Shown here: piece after piece, positions 40,886 through 48,333 of the stretch
Layout: each line of letters begins with the position of its first letter
Numbering within the stretch: position 1 is the stretch's first letter
Assembly (NCBI GenBank): GCA_021323735.1
Contig: JAJPKM010000025.1
Span: forward strand, 62,001 to 126,000
Length of the DNA stretch: 64,000 nt
Source of the DNA: Gammaproteobacteria bacterium
GTDB lineage: Bacteria; Pseudomonadota; Gammaproteobacteria; Steroidobacterales; Steroidobacteraceae
Reading direction: 5' to 3'
The notes under the pieces: generated by a model
The model's input: the letters and a program-made list of their open reading frames with translations, nothing else
What the model was told of the DNA's origin: nothing
Database searches by the model: none
Translations under genes and position numbers: made by a program

Positions 40886-41954
40886 GGCGCCGCGAATACT
40901 GTTCGTGCCCGTGTCCGGCCCCTTCGGTATGGGCGAGTACGCGCGCAGCTTGAGCATTGCGCAGGGCGCGCAGAACCGCTGGCCGCAAGCCCAGATACAT
41001 TTCCTCTTGAGCCGCCGGGCCCCGTATGCCGCCGCCGTGCCGTTTCCCGCCACCTGGCTGGATTCATCGCCCACGTTTCACTCCGCGGCGGTCATCGCGT
41101 CGATTCAGGAGTTCAAACCCCACGTCGTGATCTTCGACAATGCCGGCCGCACCGCGCAGCTGCGTGCGGCAAGCAACGCCGGCGCGCGCCTGGTGTTCAT
41201 CAGCTCGCGCCCCCGGCAAAGACGCAAGGCGTTTCGGTGGCGATGGATGCGGCTGATCGATGAGCACTGGATCGCCTACCCGCAATTCATCGCCGGGCGC
41301 TTCAGTATCCTCGAACAATTCAAGCTCGGCAGGCTGCGGCGGCCGGTGGTGCGCTATCTGGACATGATCTTGTCGCGAGCCGGTACGAGCGAGTCGTTCC
41401 TGGCGCGTTCCGGATTGACCCCGCAGAGCTATGTGCTCGTGGTTCCAGGCGGCGGCACGGGTCATCCGGGCGCCGGCGACGCGAGCACGAAATTTCTCGC
41501 GGCGGCCAACACGCTGGCGGACGGCGGCACCCCCACGGTATTCGTGGGTCCCATGGGCAACGGTTCACCCAGTGCATCGCTGCACGGTTTCAACGCACTG
41601 CCGCAGTCGGATCTCGCTGCCCTGATGAGCGGTGCGCGGCTCGTCATTACCAACGGCGGTTCAACGCTGCTGCAGGCGATTGCCTGCGGCTGCGCCTGTC
41701 TTGGCGTGCCCATCGCGCAAGATCAGCCTAGGCGCATCGAACGCTGTGTCGAGGCTCGGGTGGCGCTCGCGGCGGCGCTCGATATCCCGAGCATGGTGCA
41801 GGCGGCCCAAGAGCTGCTGAGCGACGAGGCCAAGCGCGCCGCCCTGGCGCAGCGGGCCTCCGATCTTCGGCTGGCCGACGGCATCGACGTCGCACTGGCG
41901 GCGTTGACGAGTCTGCTGAGAACGAGGCAAGGCGAAGGGAGCCTGTCTGAATGA
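40878..41954 (+). CDS. GT-B glycosyltransferase (MurG/GT28-like C-terminal half)
   Basis: About 358 residues. N-terminal FVPVSGPFGMGEYARSLSIAQGA, and a C-terminal nucleotide-sugar-binding half: YVLVVPGGGTGHPGAGD, LPQSDLAALMSGARLVITNGGSTLLQAIACGCACLGVPIAQDQPRRIERC, which is the GT28/PseG type fold. Donor and acceptor are unknown. A TTG start overlapping the asnB stop by 8 nt is proposed; no ATG lies near the conserved N-terminus. A GTG a few codons in is the alternative. Confidence 0.82.
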   Translation: MVEAPRILFVPVSGPFGMGEYARSLSIAQGAQNRWPQAQIHFLLSRRAPYAAAVPFPATWLDSSPTFHSAAVIASIQEFKPHVVIFDNAGRTAQLRAASNAGARLVFISSRPRQRRKAFRWRWMRLIDEHWIAYPQFIAGRFSILEQFKLGRLRRPVVRYLDMILSRAGTSESFLARSGLTPQSYVLVVPGGGTGHPGAGDASTKFLAAANTLADGGTPTVFVGPMGNGSPSASLHGFNALPQSDLAALMSGARLVITNGGSTLLQAIACGCACLGVPIAQDQPRRIERCVEARVALAAALDIPSMVQAAQELLSDEAKRAALAQRASDLRLADGIDVALAALTSLLRTRQGEGSLSE

Positions 41955-41964
41955 GGAGGCGACG

Positions 41965-42060
41965 ATGAAAGAAGGCAAGTCAGTCCGCTTCGCAGAACCG
42001 ACGCGACACGAGGCTCCGGACCGCGCGGTTCAAGGCCGCTCAGGCAAGCTCATAATATGA
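41965..42060 (+). CDS. 31-residue small ORF between glycosyltransferase genes
   Basis: ATG preceded by a perfect AGGAGG with 5 nt spacing; 31 codons, ending in TGA that overlaps another ATG (ATGA). The peptide begins MKEGKSVRFAEPTRHEAP and is basic, with no membrane segment. The strong ribosome site and coupled stop suggest it is translated, perhaps as a leader that delivers ribosomes to the GT4 gene. No family recognised; conservation is untested. Confidence 0.5.
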   Translation: MKEGKSVRFAEPTRHEAPDRAVQGRSGKLII

Positions 42061-42084
42061 CGAACATCATATGACGAACATCGT
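42057..42084 (+). repeat. 14-bp tandem duplication of a start codon region
   Basis: ATGACGAACATCAT is followed directly by ATGACGAACATCGT. The first copy's ATG overlaps the stop of the 31-codon ORF and reads MTNII then stop; that TGA overlaps the second ATG, which starts the GT4 gene with MTNIV. The result is two ATGA junctions in a row. Confidence 0.85.
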
Positions 42085-43093
42085 ACTGCTGGGATACGGT
42101 CTCGATCAGCCCTCCTATCGGCACCGCATGCGCAGCTTGGTCGAACCGTTGCGGGAGGCAGGCTGGCAGGTACGCACCGAGCAATTCCCCGGCGGTCGCT
42201 ACGGCCTGCGCACCTGGGAGCGGCGCGAGCTGTTTCGTTGGGCGCACGTCACGGTGCTGCATCAGATCAAATTGAGCGCCATCGAAGCGCGCCTATTCGC
42301 CTCTTACAGCCGGCGCAGCATATTCGACGTGGACGATGCCATCTACGTGCGCAAACCGCGGCGGCTTGGCGATGCACCGGACGAATCGGCATGGCGTAAA
42401 AGAAAATTCGCAGCGACCTGCCGCTGGGTCGATGCGGTCGCAGCCGGCAACGACGTGCTAGCCGGTGTCGCCGGCGCCACGGCTGAGCAAGTCGCCGTCC
42501 TACCCACCTCCCTCGATACGGGGTGCTACATCACCAGCACGGCGGGACCCGACGATCCTCCGACCATTGCTTGGATCGGCAGTCCCGAAAATCTCATCTA
42601 CCTGGACATGATCAGGCCGGCGTTGGCGCGCCTCACCCAGCGGCATCCCACCTTGAAGCTGCGTGTGATCTGCTCGGAGTTTCCCGATTGGAGCGACGTC
42701 AGCGTCGAGCGGGTGCCCTGGAGCTCGGCCACCGAGGCGCAATCCCTGGCCGGCGCACACATCGGGGTCATGCCATTGACCGACGATGCCTGGTCGCGCG
42801 GCAAGTGCGCGTTCAAGCTGCTGCAGTACATGGCGGCGTCGCTGCCCTGCGTGGCCTCTCCCGTGGGCGCGAACACCGAAGCCGTGATCGACGGCGTCAA
42901 TGGTTTTCATGCCACCGATGTGGATCAGTGGGAACGCGGCTTGGAGCGGCTGATCGTCTCGCCGCAGCTGCGAGCGAGCTTGGGTAAGAACGGCCGCGCG
43001 CACGTAGAACAGCGCTATTCCCTCCGCAGCTATCGCGAGAATTATCTGGCGCTGCTCACCCGGATGGCCGCGATCTCGCCGCAGCGGCGTTAA
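42071..43093 (+). CDS. GT4-like glycosyltransferase
   Basis: 340-residue GT-B protein. N-terminal region IVLLGYGLDQPSYRHRM and FDVDDAIY (the DDAI motif common in GT4 relatives); C-terminal donor-binding half with IAWIGSPENLIYLDMIRPAL, GVMPLTDDAWSRGKCAFKLLQYMAASLPCVASPVGANTEAVIDGVNGF. Likely adds a sugar to a lipid-linked surface glycan in the cytosol; specificity unknown. Of two tandem ATGs, the second is in frame. Confidence 0.88.
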   Translation: MTNIVLLGYGLDQPSYRHRMRSLVEPLREAGWQVRTEQFPGGRYGLRTWERRELFRWAHVTVLHQIKLSAIEARLFASYSRRSIFDVDDAIYVRKPRRLGDAPDESAWRKRKFAATCRWVDAVAAGNDVLAGVAGATAEQVAVLPTSLDTGCYITSTAGPDDPPTIAWIGSPENLIYLDMIRPALARLTQRHPTLKLRVICSEFPDWSDVSVERVPWSSATEAQSLAGAHIGVMPLTDDAWSRGKCAFKLLQYMAASLPCVASPVGANTEAVIDGVNGFHATDVDQWERGLERLIVSPQLRASLGKNGRAHVEQRYSLRSYRENYLALLTRMAAISPQRR

Positions 43094-43110
43094 ATCGGTA
43101 TCCTTCCGCC

Positions 43111-44178
43111 GTGACACAGCTGACGCGGGAATTCTGGCGGGATCGCCGGGTGTTTTTGACCGGCCACACGGGCTTCAAAGGCGCGTGGATGAGCCTTTGG
43201 CTGCGGCAGATGGGCGCAGAGGTCACCGGTTATGCGTTGGCACCGCACACCGAGCCTAATTTGTTCGAGCTCGTGAACGGCAAGTCAGCCTCGCACTTGG
43301 CCGACATCCGCGACCCGGCCAGGCTCGAGCAGGCGCTCGCCGCCTCGGATCCGCAGATCATCGTTCACATGGCGGCCCAGGCATTGGTTCGCGAGTCGTA
43401 CCGCGATCCGCTCGCCACGTACGCCACCAACCTCATGGGTACGGGAATCTTGCTGCAGGCGTGCCGGACGCTCGAGCACCTGGAATGCGTGCTCATCGTG
43501 ACCAGCGACAAGGTGTACGAAAATCACGAGGCAGGGCATCCGTTCATCGAGAGCGATCGATTGGGCGGCCATGACCCCTATAGCAACAGCAAGGCTTGCG
43601 CCGAATTGTTGACGGCAAGCTTCCGCGACAGCTTTTTCAAGGACGGACCGCCGATCGCCTCGGTGCGCGCCGGCAATGTCATCGGCGGCGGCGACTGGTC
43701 GCAAGAGCGTCTCATTCCCGACTGCATCCGCGCGCTCGAGGCCGGCGAGCCGGTGACACTTCGATATCCCGATGCGGTGAGGCCCTGGCAGCATGTGCTC
43801 GAGCCGCTCTGCGGCTATCTGACGCTGGCGCAGGCATTGGTGAGCGCGCCGGCCGCCGCGCCGCGCGCTGTCAATTTTGGCCCAAACCCGTCATCCTTTT
43901 GTACGGTGCATGAGGTGGTGGACGCCTTCAGCGCAAGGTTTGCAGGCCGCCCCGGGTGGCGGCGCGATGGCGGCGTGAACCCTAAGGAGGCGGGCGCGCT
44001 GACCCTCTCCTCGTCGCTGGCACATGGTTCATTGCACTGGTATCCACGGCTCGACATGAAGGAAACGCTGGCGTGGACGGCGGATTGGTACAAAGCCCAC
44101 GCGGCAGGGGAGGATATGGTGAAGTATTCCGAAGCGCAGATCCTGCGTTATCAATCGCTGCCGGCATTGCCCGCGTGA
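43111..44178 (+). CDS. rfbG: CDP-glucose 4,6-dehydratase
   Basis: NAD-dependent SDR of 355 residues converting CDP-glucose to CDP-4-keto-6-deoxyglucose. The N-terminus FWRDRRVFLTGHTGFKGAWMSLWL is diagnostic; catalytic HDPYSNSKACAELL (YxxxK), IASVRAGNVIGGGDWSQERLIPDCIRA and RPWQHVLEPLCGYL complete it. GTG start. Its TGA overlaps the rfbF GTG (GTGA); the pair makes the common precursor of CDP-deoxysugars. Confidence 0.95.
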   Translation: MTQLTREFWRDRRVFLTGHTGFKGAWMSLWLRQMGAEVTGYALAPHTEPNLFELVNGKSASHLADIRDPARLEQALAASDPQIIVHMAAQALVRESYRDPLATYATNLMGTGILLQACRTLEHLECVLIVTSDKVYENHEAGHPFIESDRLGGHDPYSNSKACAELLTASFRDSFFKDGPPIASVRAGNVIGGGDWSQERLIPDCIRALEAGEPVTLRYPDAVRPWQHVLEPLCGYLTLAQALVSAPAAAPRAVNFGPNPSSFCTVHEVVDAFSARFAGRPGWRRDGGVNPKEAGALTLSSSLAHGSLHWYPRLDMKETLAWTADWYKAHAAGEDMVKYSEAQILRYQSLPALPA

Positions 44179-44951
44179 AGTGCGTCATTTTGGCCGGCGG
44201 CAAGGGAACGCGCATCGCTGAGGAATCCAATACGCGCCCGAAGCCCATGGTGGAGATCGGTACGCGCCCCATCCTCTGGCACATCATGAAGCTGTATGCC
44301 TCCTTCGGCGTGAAGGAATTCATCGTGTGCTTGGGCTACAAGAGCTACATGATCAAGGAGTATTTCGCGAATTATTTCTTGCATCAGGCCGACGTGACCT
44401 TCGATATGGCCGAGAATCGCGTCGAGTACCACGACTGCCGCGTGGAACCTTGGAAGGTCACGCTGGTGGATACGGGCGATGACAGCATGACCGGCGGCAG
44501 GCTGCTGCAAGTCGGCAAGTACTTGACCCCCGGCGAGTCCTTCTGCATGACGTATGGAGACGGCCTGTCGAATATCGATATCGGAGCGGAAATTGCGTTT
44601 CACGCCGCGCACGGCCGCCGGGCCACGGTCGCCTGCGTCCGGCCCCCTGCGCGTTTCGGCCGAATCGTGACTCAGGATGCGCGAGTCATGTCCTTCGAGG
44701 AGAAACCTTCGGCCGAAGGAGGGCTCATCAACGGCGGGTTTTTCATTCTGGAACCGAGCGTGCTGGAACTCATCGACGGCGAGGACACCGTTTGGGAAAA
44801 GGAGCCCATGGAAAATCTGGCTCAGGACGGTCAACTGGCCGCGTGGGTACATCACGGTTTCTGGCAGCCCATGGATACGCTGCGCGATAAGCAGCATTTG
44901 AATTCATTGTGGGAGAGCGGCGCGGCGCCGTGGAAACTGTGGCAGGGATAG
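44175..44951 (+). CDS. rfbF: glucose-1-phosphate cytidylyltransferase
   Basis: 258-residue nucleotidyltransferase making CDP-glucose. Visible: KCVILAGGKGTRIAEESNTRPKPMVEIG, LWHIMKLYASFGVKEFIVCLGYKSYMIKEYFANY, TGDDSMTGGRL, CMTYGDGLSNIDI and VWEKEPMENLAQDGQLAAWVHHGFWQPMDTLRD, close to RfbF/DdhA. GTG start in the overlap with rfbG. A run of 18-bp repeats follows the stop. Confidence 0.96.
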   Translation: MKCVILAGGKGTRIAEESNTRPKPMVEIGTRPILWHIMKLYASFGVKEFIVCLGYKSYMIKEYFANYFLHQADVTFDMAENRVEYHDCRVEPWKVTLVDTGDDSMTGGRLLQVGKYLTPGESFCMTYGDGLSNIDIGAEIAFHAAHGRRATVACVRPPARFGRIVTQDARVMSFEEKPSAEGGLINGGFFILEPSVLELIDGEDTVWEKEPMENLAQDGQLAAWVHHGFWQPMDTLRDKQHLNSLWESGAAPWKLWQG

Positions 44952-44960
44952 CGAGGCGTT

Positions 44961-45050
44961 CCGGGATGGCGATGCGCTGCAGGACCGAGATGGGTAGCGG
45001 GACCGACATGAATTGTGGGATCGAGATGAATTGCGGGACGGCGGCGCAAT
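44961..45050 (+). repeat. five imperfect 18-bp tandem repeats
   Basis: Units begin at 44961, 44979, 44997, 45015 and 45033; the best units read GCGGGACCGACATGAATT and GTGGGATCGAGATGAATT. The last unit ends on the first two bases of the methyltransferase ATG. Period 18 keeps reading frame, and most units carry a GGGA plus ATG pair, i.e. repeated ribosome-site-like sequences. Confidence 0.8.
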
Positions 45051-46290
45051 GGTAGGGCCGGTCGCCGGCTGCCGCTCATGCGGTGGCCGCCTCGCCGTGA
45101 CCATGGCGGATTTGGGATTGCAACCCGCCTCCAATGCGTTCATCGATTCGCCGGCCGCGATGAACCAAGAGAAGCGTTATCCGCTGCGCGCCAAGGTTTG
45201 CGAAGATTGCAAACTGGTGCAGCTGGATTACGACGTGGCGCCGCAAGAGCTATTCGGCAATTACGTCTATTTCTCCTCGTACTCGGACCAATGGCTGTCC
45301 CACGCCAAGGCCTACTGCGACATGGCACGGGAGCGCTTTGCGTTGAACTCCGCCAGCCTCGTGGTCGAGCTGGCCAGCAACGACGGCTACTTGCTGAAGA
45401 ATTTCTTGGCCATGGGGATTCCGGTCCTGGGTATCGATCCCTCCGATACCGTTGCGGCCGCAGCGGGAAAAATCGGCGTTCCCACCCTGGTGCGATTCTT
45501 TGGCGAAACGGTGGCCAGGGAGTTGGTGCAGGAGGGTCGACAAGCCGACCTGATCGTCGCCAACAACGTGCTGGCGCATGTGCCCAAGCTCAATGAATTC
45601 GTGGCCGGCATTGCATTGCTGCTGCGCGCGGACGGCACCGTGACCATCGAGTTCCCGCATTTGCTGGAACTCATCGAACACGCGGAGTTCGATACCATTT
45701 ATCATGAGCACTACTCGTACTTCTCTCTGTACGCCATCGAACAGGTGTTCCGCCGCCATCGCTTGCGCATCTACGATTTGCAGCGGTTGTCCACGCACGG
45801 CGGATCGCTGAGAATATTCGCCGCCCACGTGGCACGGACGGATCTTTCGGACAGTGCGACGCTGCGCGAGGTGCGTGCGCAGGAAGCGGCGGCGGGACTT
45901 GCCGATCTACAGACCTACCGGCAATTCTCGAAACGCGTCGAGGAGTGCCGCGATGCCTTGCACGCGTTCCTCGCCGAAGCTAAGCGTGAGGACAGGCGCG
46001 TGGTGGCCTATGGCGCCGCGGCCAAGGGCAATACGCTGCTCAATTTTTGCGGCATCACGCCCCAGGACATCACCTTCGTTGCGGATCGAAGTCCGCACAA
46101 GCAGAACAAATGGCTGCCGGGAACCCATATTCCGGTGGTGTCGCCGGAGGAGCTGATGGCCGCGAAGCCGGACTATGTGCTGATCCTGCCGTGGAATCTC
46201 AAGGACGAGATCCAGCTGCAACTCGCCGGTATAAAGTCCTGGGGCGGACGATTCGTAACGCCCGTGCCCGTAGTGCGTATCCTCAGTTGA
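45049..46290 (+). CDS. NDP-sugar C-methyltransferase
   Basis: 413 residues in the three-part sugar C-methyltransferase architecture: N-terminal Zn-binding CRSCGG ... CEDCKLVQLDY, central SAM domain (LVVELASNDGYLLKNFLAMGIPVLGIDPSD, NNVLAHVPKLNEFV), EFPHLLELIEHAEFDTIYHEHYSYFSL, and a C-terminal domain (VVAYGAAAKGNTLLNFCGI) as in TylC3. These methylate 4-keto-6-deoxy sugars at C3. Beside rfbFG the substrate is probably CDP-4-keto-6-deoxyglucose. ATG at MVGPVAGCRSCGG chosen; an in-frame TTG 12 codons earlier falls in the repeats. Confidence 0.92.
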   Translation: MVGPVAGCRSCGGRLAVTMADLGLQPASNAFIDSPAAMNQEKRYPLRAKVCEDCKLVQLDYDVAPQELFGNYVYFSSYSDQWLSHAKAYCDMARERFALNSASLVVELASNDGYLLKNFLAMGIPVLGIDPSDTVAAAAGKIGVPTLVRFFGETVARELVQEGRQADLIVANNVLAHVPKLNEFVAGIALLLRADGTVTIEFPHLLELIEHAEFDTIYHEHYSYFSLYAIEQVFRRHRLRIYDLQRLSTHGGSLRIFAAHVARTDLSDSATLREVRAQEAAAGLADLQTYRQFSKRVEECRDALHAFLAEAKREDRRVVAYGAAAKGNTLLNFCGITPQDITFVADRSPHKQNKWLPGTHIPVVSPEELMAAKPDYVLILPWNLKDEIQLQLAGIKSWGGRFVTPVPVVRILS

Positions 46291-46291
46291 T

Positions 46292-46310
46292 TCATGAATC
46301 GTTCAGGCCA
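46292..46310 (+). repeat. dispersed TCATGAAT motif, copy 4
   Basis: TCATGAATCGTTCAGGCCA directly after the methyltransferase stop and before the RmlC-like gene. Confidence 0.45.
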
Positions 46311-46316
46311 TAGGTC

Positions 46317-46859
46317 ATGATTTTCACCGAATCGCCGTTGCCGGGCGCATTTATCGTCGACTTGGCGCCCGTCGCGGATGAGCGGGGATTTTTTGCGCGC
46401 GCCTACTGTCCCGAGGAGTTCGCCGCAAATGGATTGGCGATGGAACTGCGCCAGTGCAGCGTGTCTTACAACACCCGCAAAGGCACGTTGCGCGGCCTGC
46501 ACTATCAACGTGCGCCGCACGAGGAACACAAGCTGGTGCGCTGTACCGCGGGAGCGATTTTCGACGTCGTCGTGGATATCCGCCCGCACTCGGCACACTA
46601 TCGGCGGTGGTTTGCCACGGCATTGACGGCACAGAACCGCCGTTCCCTGTTCATTCCACCCGGATTTGCCCATGGCTTCATGACCATGAGCGATGAGGCC
46701 GAGGTCTACTACATGATGTCGACTATCCACGCGCCGGCGTCTGCGCAGGGCTTTCGCTGGAGCGACCCTGCATTCGCCATCGAATGGCCGATGGCGCCCA
46801 CGATGATCTCGCCGCGCGACGCCGCCTATCCGTTGCTGGACGTGCCGGCAGCCCCGTGA
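46317..46859 (+). CDS. rfbC: RmlC-like NDP-4-keto-6-deoxysugar epimerase
   Basis: 180-residue cupin of the dTDP-4-dehydrorhamnose 3,5-epimerase family: DERGFFARAYCPEEF, SVSYNTRKGTLRGLHYQ with the catalytic His, KLVRCTAGAIFDVVVDIRPHS, LFIPPGFAHGFMTMSDEAEVYYM, then IHAPASAQGFRWSDPAFAIEWP. The Tyr-rich YYxP stretch usual before the GxxWxDP part is IHAP here, so 5-epimerisation stereochemistry may differ. In this context it likely acts on the C-methylated CDP-4-keto sugar. Overlaps the SDR gene by 4 nt. Confidence 0.9.
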   Translation: MIFTESPLPGAFIVDLAPVADERGFFARAYCPEEFAANGLAMELRQCSVSYNTRKGTLRGLHYQRAPHEEHKLVRCTAGAIFDVVVDIRPHSAHYRRWFATALTAQNRRSLFIPPGFAHGFMTMSDEAEVYYMMSTIHAPASAQGFRWSDPAFAIEWPMAPTMISPRDAAYPLLDVPAAP

Positions 46860-47806
46860 CCTTGCGCAAACGCGTGCTGATCACCGGCGCCTGCGGCTTC
46901 ATCGGCCGCTGGAGCGTGGCGCCGTTGCTTCGCAAGGGCTACGAGGTGCACACCGTGCTGTCCGGTGCCGGGACCGCTCCCGTCGAGCTGCACGGCGCAA
47001 CGCCGCACGTGGCCGATTTGCTCGATGAGCTTCAGGTCGAGGCCTTGTTGGCGCGTGTGTTGCCCACGCATCTGCTGCATTTTGCGTGGATTGCGACGCC
47101 CGGCGTGTACTGGCAGAGCGCCGACAATTTTCGCTGGCGTGCGGCGAGCGAGCATCTCTTGCGACGCTTCCGCTCTCTTGGCGGCATTCGCGCCGTGATG
47201 GCGGGCAGCTGCGCCGAGTATGATTGGTCCACCGGCGGCGTGTTCGACGAGCAGTCGGCTCCGGCCGATGCGGCGGCTGTTCCCTTGAGCCCTTATGCCG
47301 CCAGCAAAATCGCTTTATCTCGGTACGTGGCGGAATTTGCGCGGCAGGAACAGCTCTCGGCGGCTTGGGGCCGTATCTTTTTTCAATATGGACCCCACGA
47401 GCACCCGGACCGTCTGGTGGCCTCGGTGATTCGGCATTTGCTCCTCGATCAAGAGGCCTTGTGTACACATGGCGGGCAAATTCGCAGTTTTCTGCATGTC
47501 GCCGATGTGGGTGCGGCGTTTGCCGGCTTGCTCGACAGCGGCTGCGAGGGAGCAGTCAATATCGGTTCGGCGGAAGGCATCGCCCTCAAGGATCTGATCG
47601 AGCATATCGCGCGCGATATCGGACGGCCGCATCGGGTGCGCTTGGGCGCCCGCAGCGCGCCCACCGGCGAGCCGCATACCTTGGTGCCGGATATCCGCCG
47701 CCTGCGCGATGAAGTGCAGTGGCAGCCGCATTATTCGCTGAGTGCGGGAATTGCCGACACCATTGCCTGGTGGCGCTCCCGGCTGTCCTTGCCGAGCGGC
47801 ACATGA
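46856..47806 (+). CDS. NAD-dependent epimerase/dehydratase (probable CDP-sugar 4-reductase)
   Basis: Extended SDR of 316 residues: Rossmann loop VLITGACGFIGRW, catalytic SPYAASK (YxxxK) and IRSFLHVADVGAAFAGLLDSG. The last gene of the CDP-sugar block; by position it could reduce the 4-keto group to finish the sugar, though sugar epimerase activity is equally possible from sequence. GTG start in an overlap with the RmlC-like gene; stop overlaps the DUF2231 ATG (ATGA). Confidence 0.88.
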   Translation: MTLRKRVLITGACGFIGRWSVAPLLRKGYEVHTVLSGAGTAPVELHGATPHVADLLDELQVEALLARVLPTHLLHFAWIATPGVYWQSADNFRWRAASEHLLRRFRSLGGIRAVMAGSCAEYDWSTGGVFDEQSAPADAAAVPLSPYAASKIALSRYVAEFARQEQLSAAWGRIFFQYGPHEHPDRLVASVIRHLLLDQEALCTHGGQIRSFLHVADVGAAFAGLLDSGCEGAVNIGSAEGIALKDLIEHIARDIGRPHRVRLGARSAPTGEPHTLVPDIRRLRDEVQWQPHYSLSAGIADTIAWWRSRLSLPSGT

Positions 47807-48333
47807 ACCCCTGGCCGGGATGGCATCCCCTGGTGGTGCACTTTCCATTGGCATTGGTCTTGACCGCGGTGCCGCTGTTGCTCGCGGCACGTCTGTTGCG
47901 CAGTGACGCGTTGGCATCGACCGCTGCCGTGGTGGGGACCTGGAACTTATGTCTCGGTACCGTAGCCGCTGTCTTCGCCTTGGCCACGGGGTTGGGCGCC
48001 GTGCTCGACTTGCGAGTGGGTGAGACCGCGCGCCAGGCGATTTCGCTGCACATGAAATGGGCGATGTTCACCAGCCTGGTGCTGGTTCTGTTGGCCGTTT
48101 GGCGCGGGGCCGGCACGGCGCCCCGCTCACGGCCGTCCTGGATTTTTATTATCGTGCTCTTGATGGCGGCGGCGGCGCTGGTGGTGACCGGCTACCGCGG
48201 TGGGGAGAACGTGTACGAGTTCGGCGTGGGTGTGAAAAAAATCGCCGTGCGGGCCGAGCCGCACGGCGATCGTCCTTCGATGCGAGTCGCTTATTGCCCG
48301 GGCAGTTCTCCGGTGAAGTACGCCATCACGTAG
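47803..48333 (+). CDS. DUF2231 membrane protein
   Basis: 176 residues with four hydrophobic helices, matching DUF2231: WPGWHPLVVHFPLALVLTAVPLLL at the N-terminus (HP..VHFP motif), ISLHMKWAMFTSLVLVLL, and VVTGYRGGENVYEFGVGV at the family's usual end. The last about 25 codons pass through a terminator and then run antisense to the DUF4382 gene, so this tail is probably not functionally conserved. Role of DUF2231 unknown. Confidence 0.85.
   Translation: MNPWPGWHPLVVHFPLALVLTAVPLLLAARLLRSDALASTAAVVGTWNLCLGTVAAVFALATGLGAVLDLRVGETARQAISLHMKWAMFTSLVLVLLAVWRGAGTAPRSRPSWIFIIVLLMAAAALVVTGYRGGENVYEFGVGVKKIAVRAEPHGDRPSMRVAYCPGSSPVKYAIT
48235..48270 (-). terminator. intrinsic terminator of the DUF4382 gene
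   Basis: Perfect 12-bp stem (ATCGCCGTGCGG at 48241-48252 with CCGCACGGCGAT at 48259-48270) and a 6-nt loop. On the minus strand it is followed by about seven T residues (A run at 48235-48241). It starts 21 nt beyond the DUF4382 stop and lies inside the convergent DUF2231 reading frame. Confidence 0.88.

Noticed and set aside
45013-45048. TTG start giving 12 more residues to the C-methyltransferase
   Set aside because: The extra codons encode the 18-bp repeat (RD-EL-RD) and not family sequence; the Zn-binding start follows the ATG.
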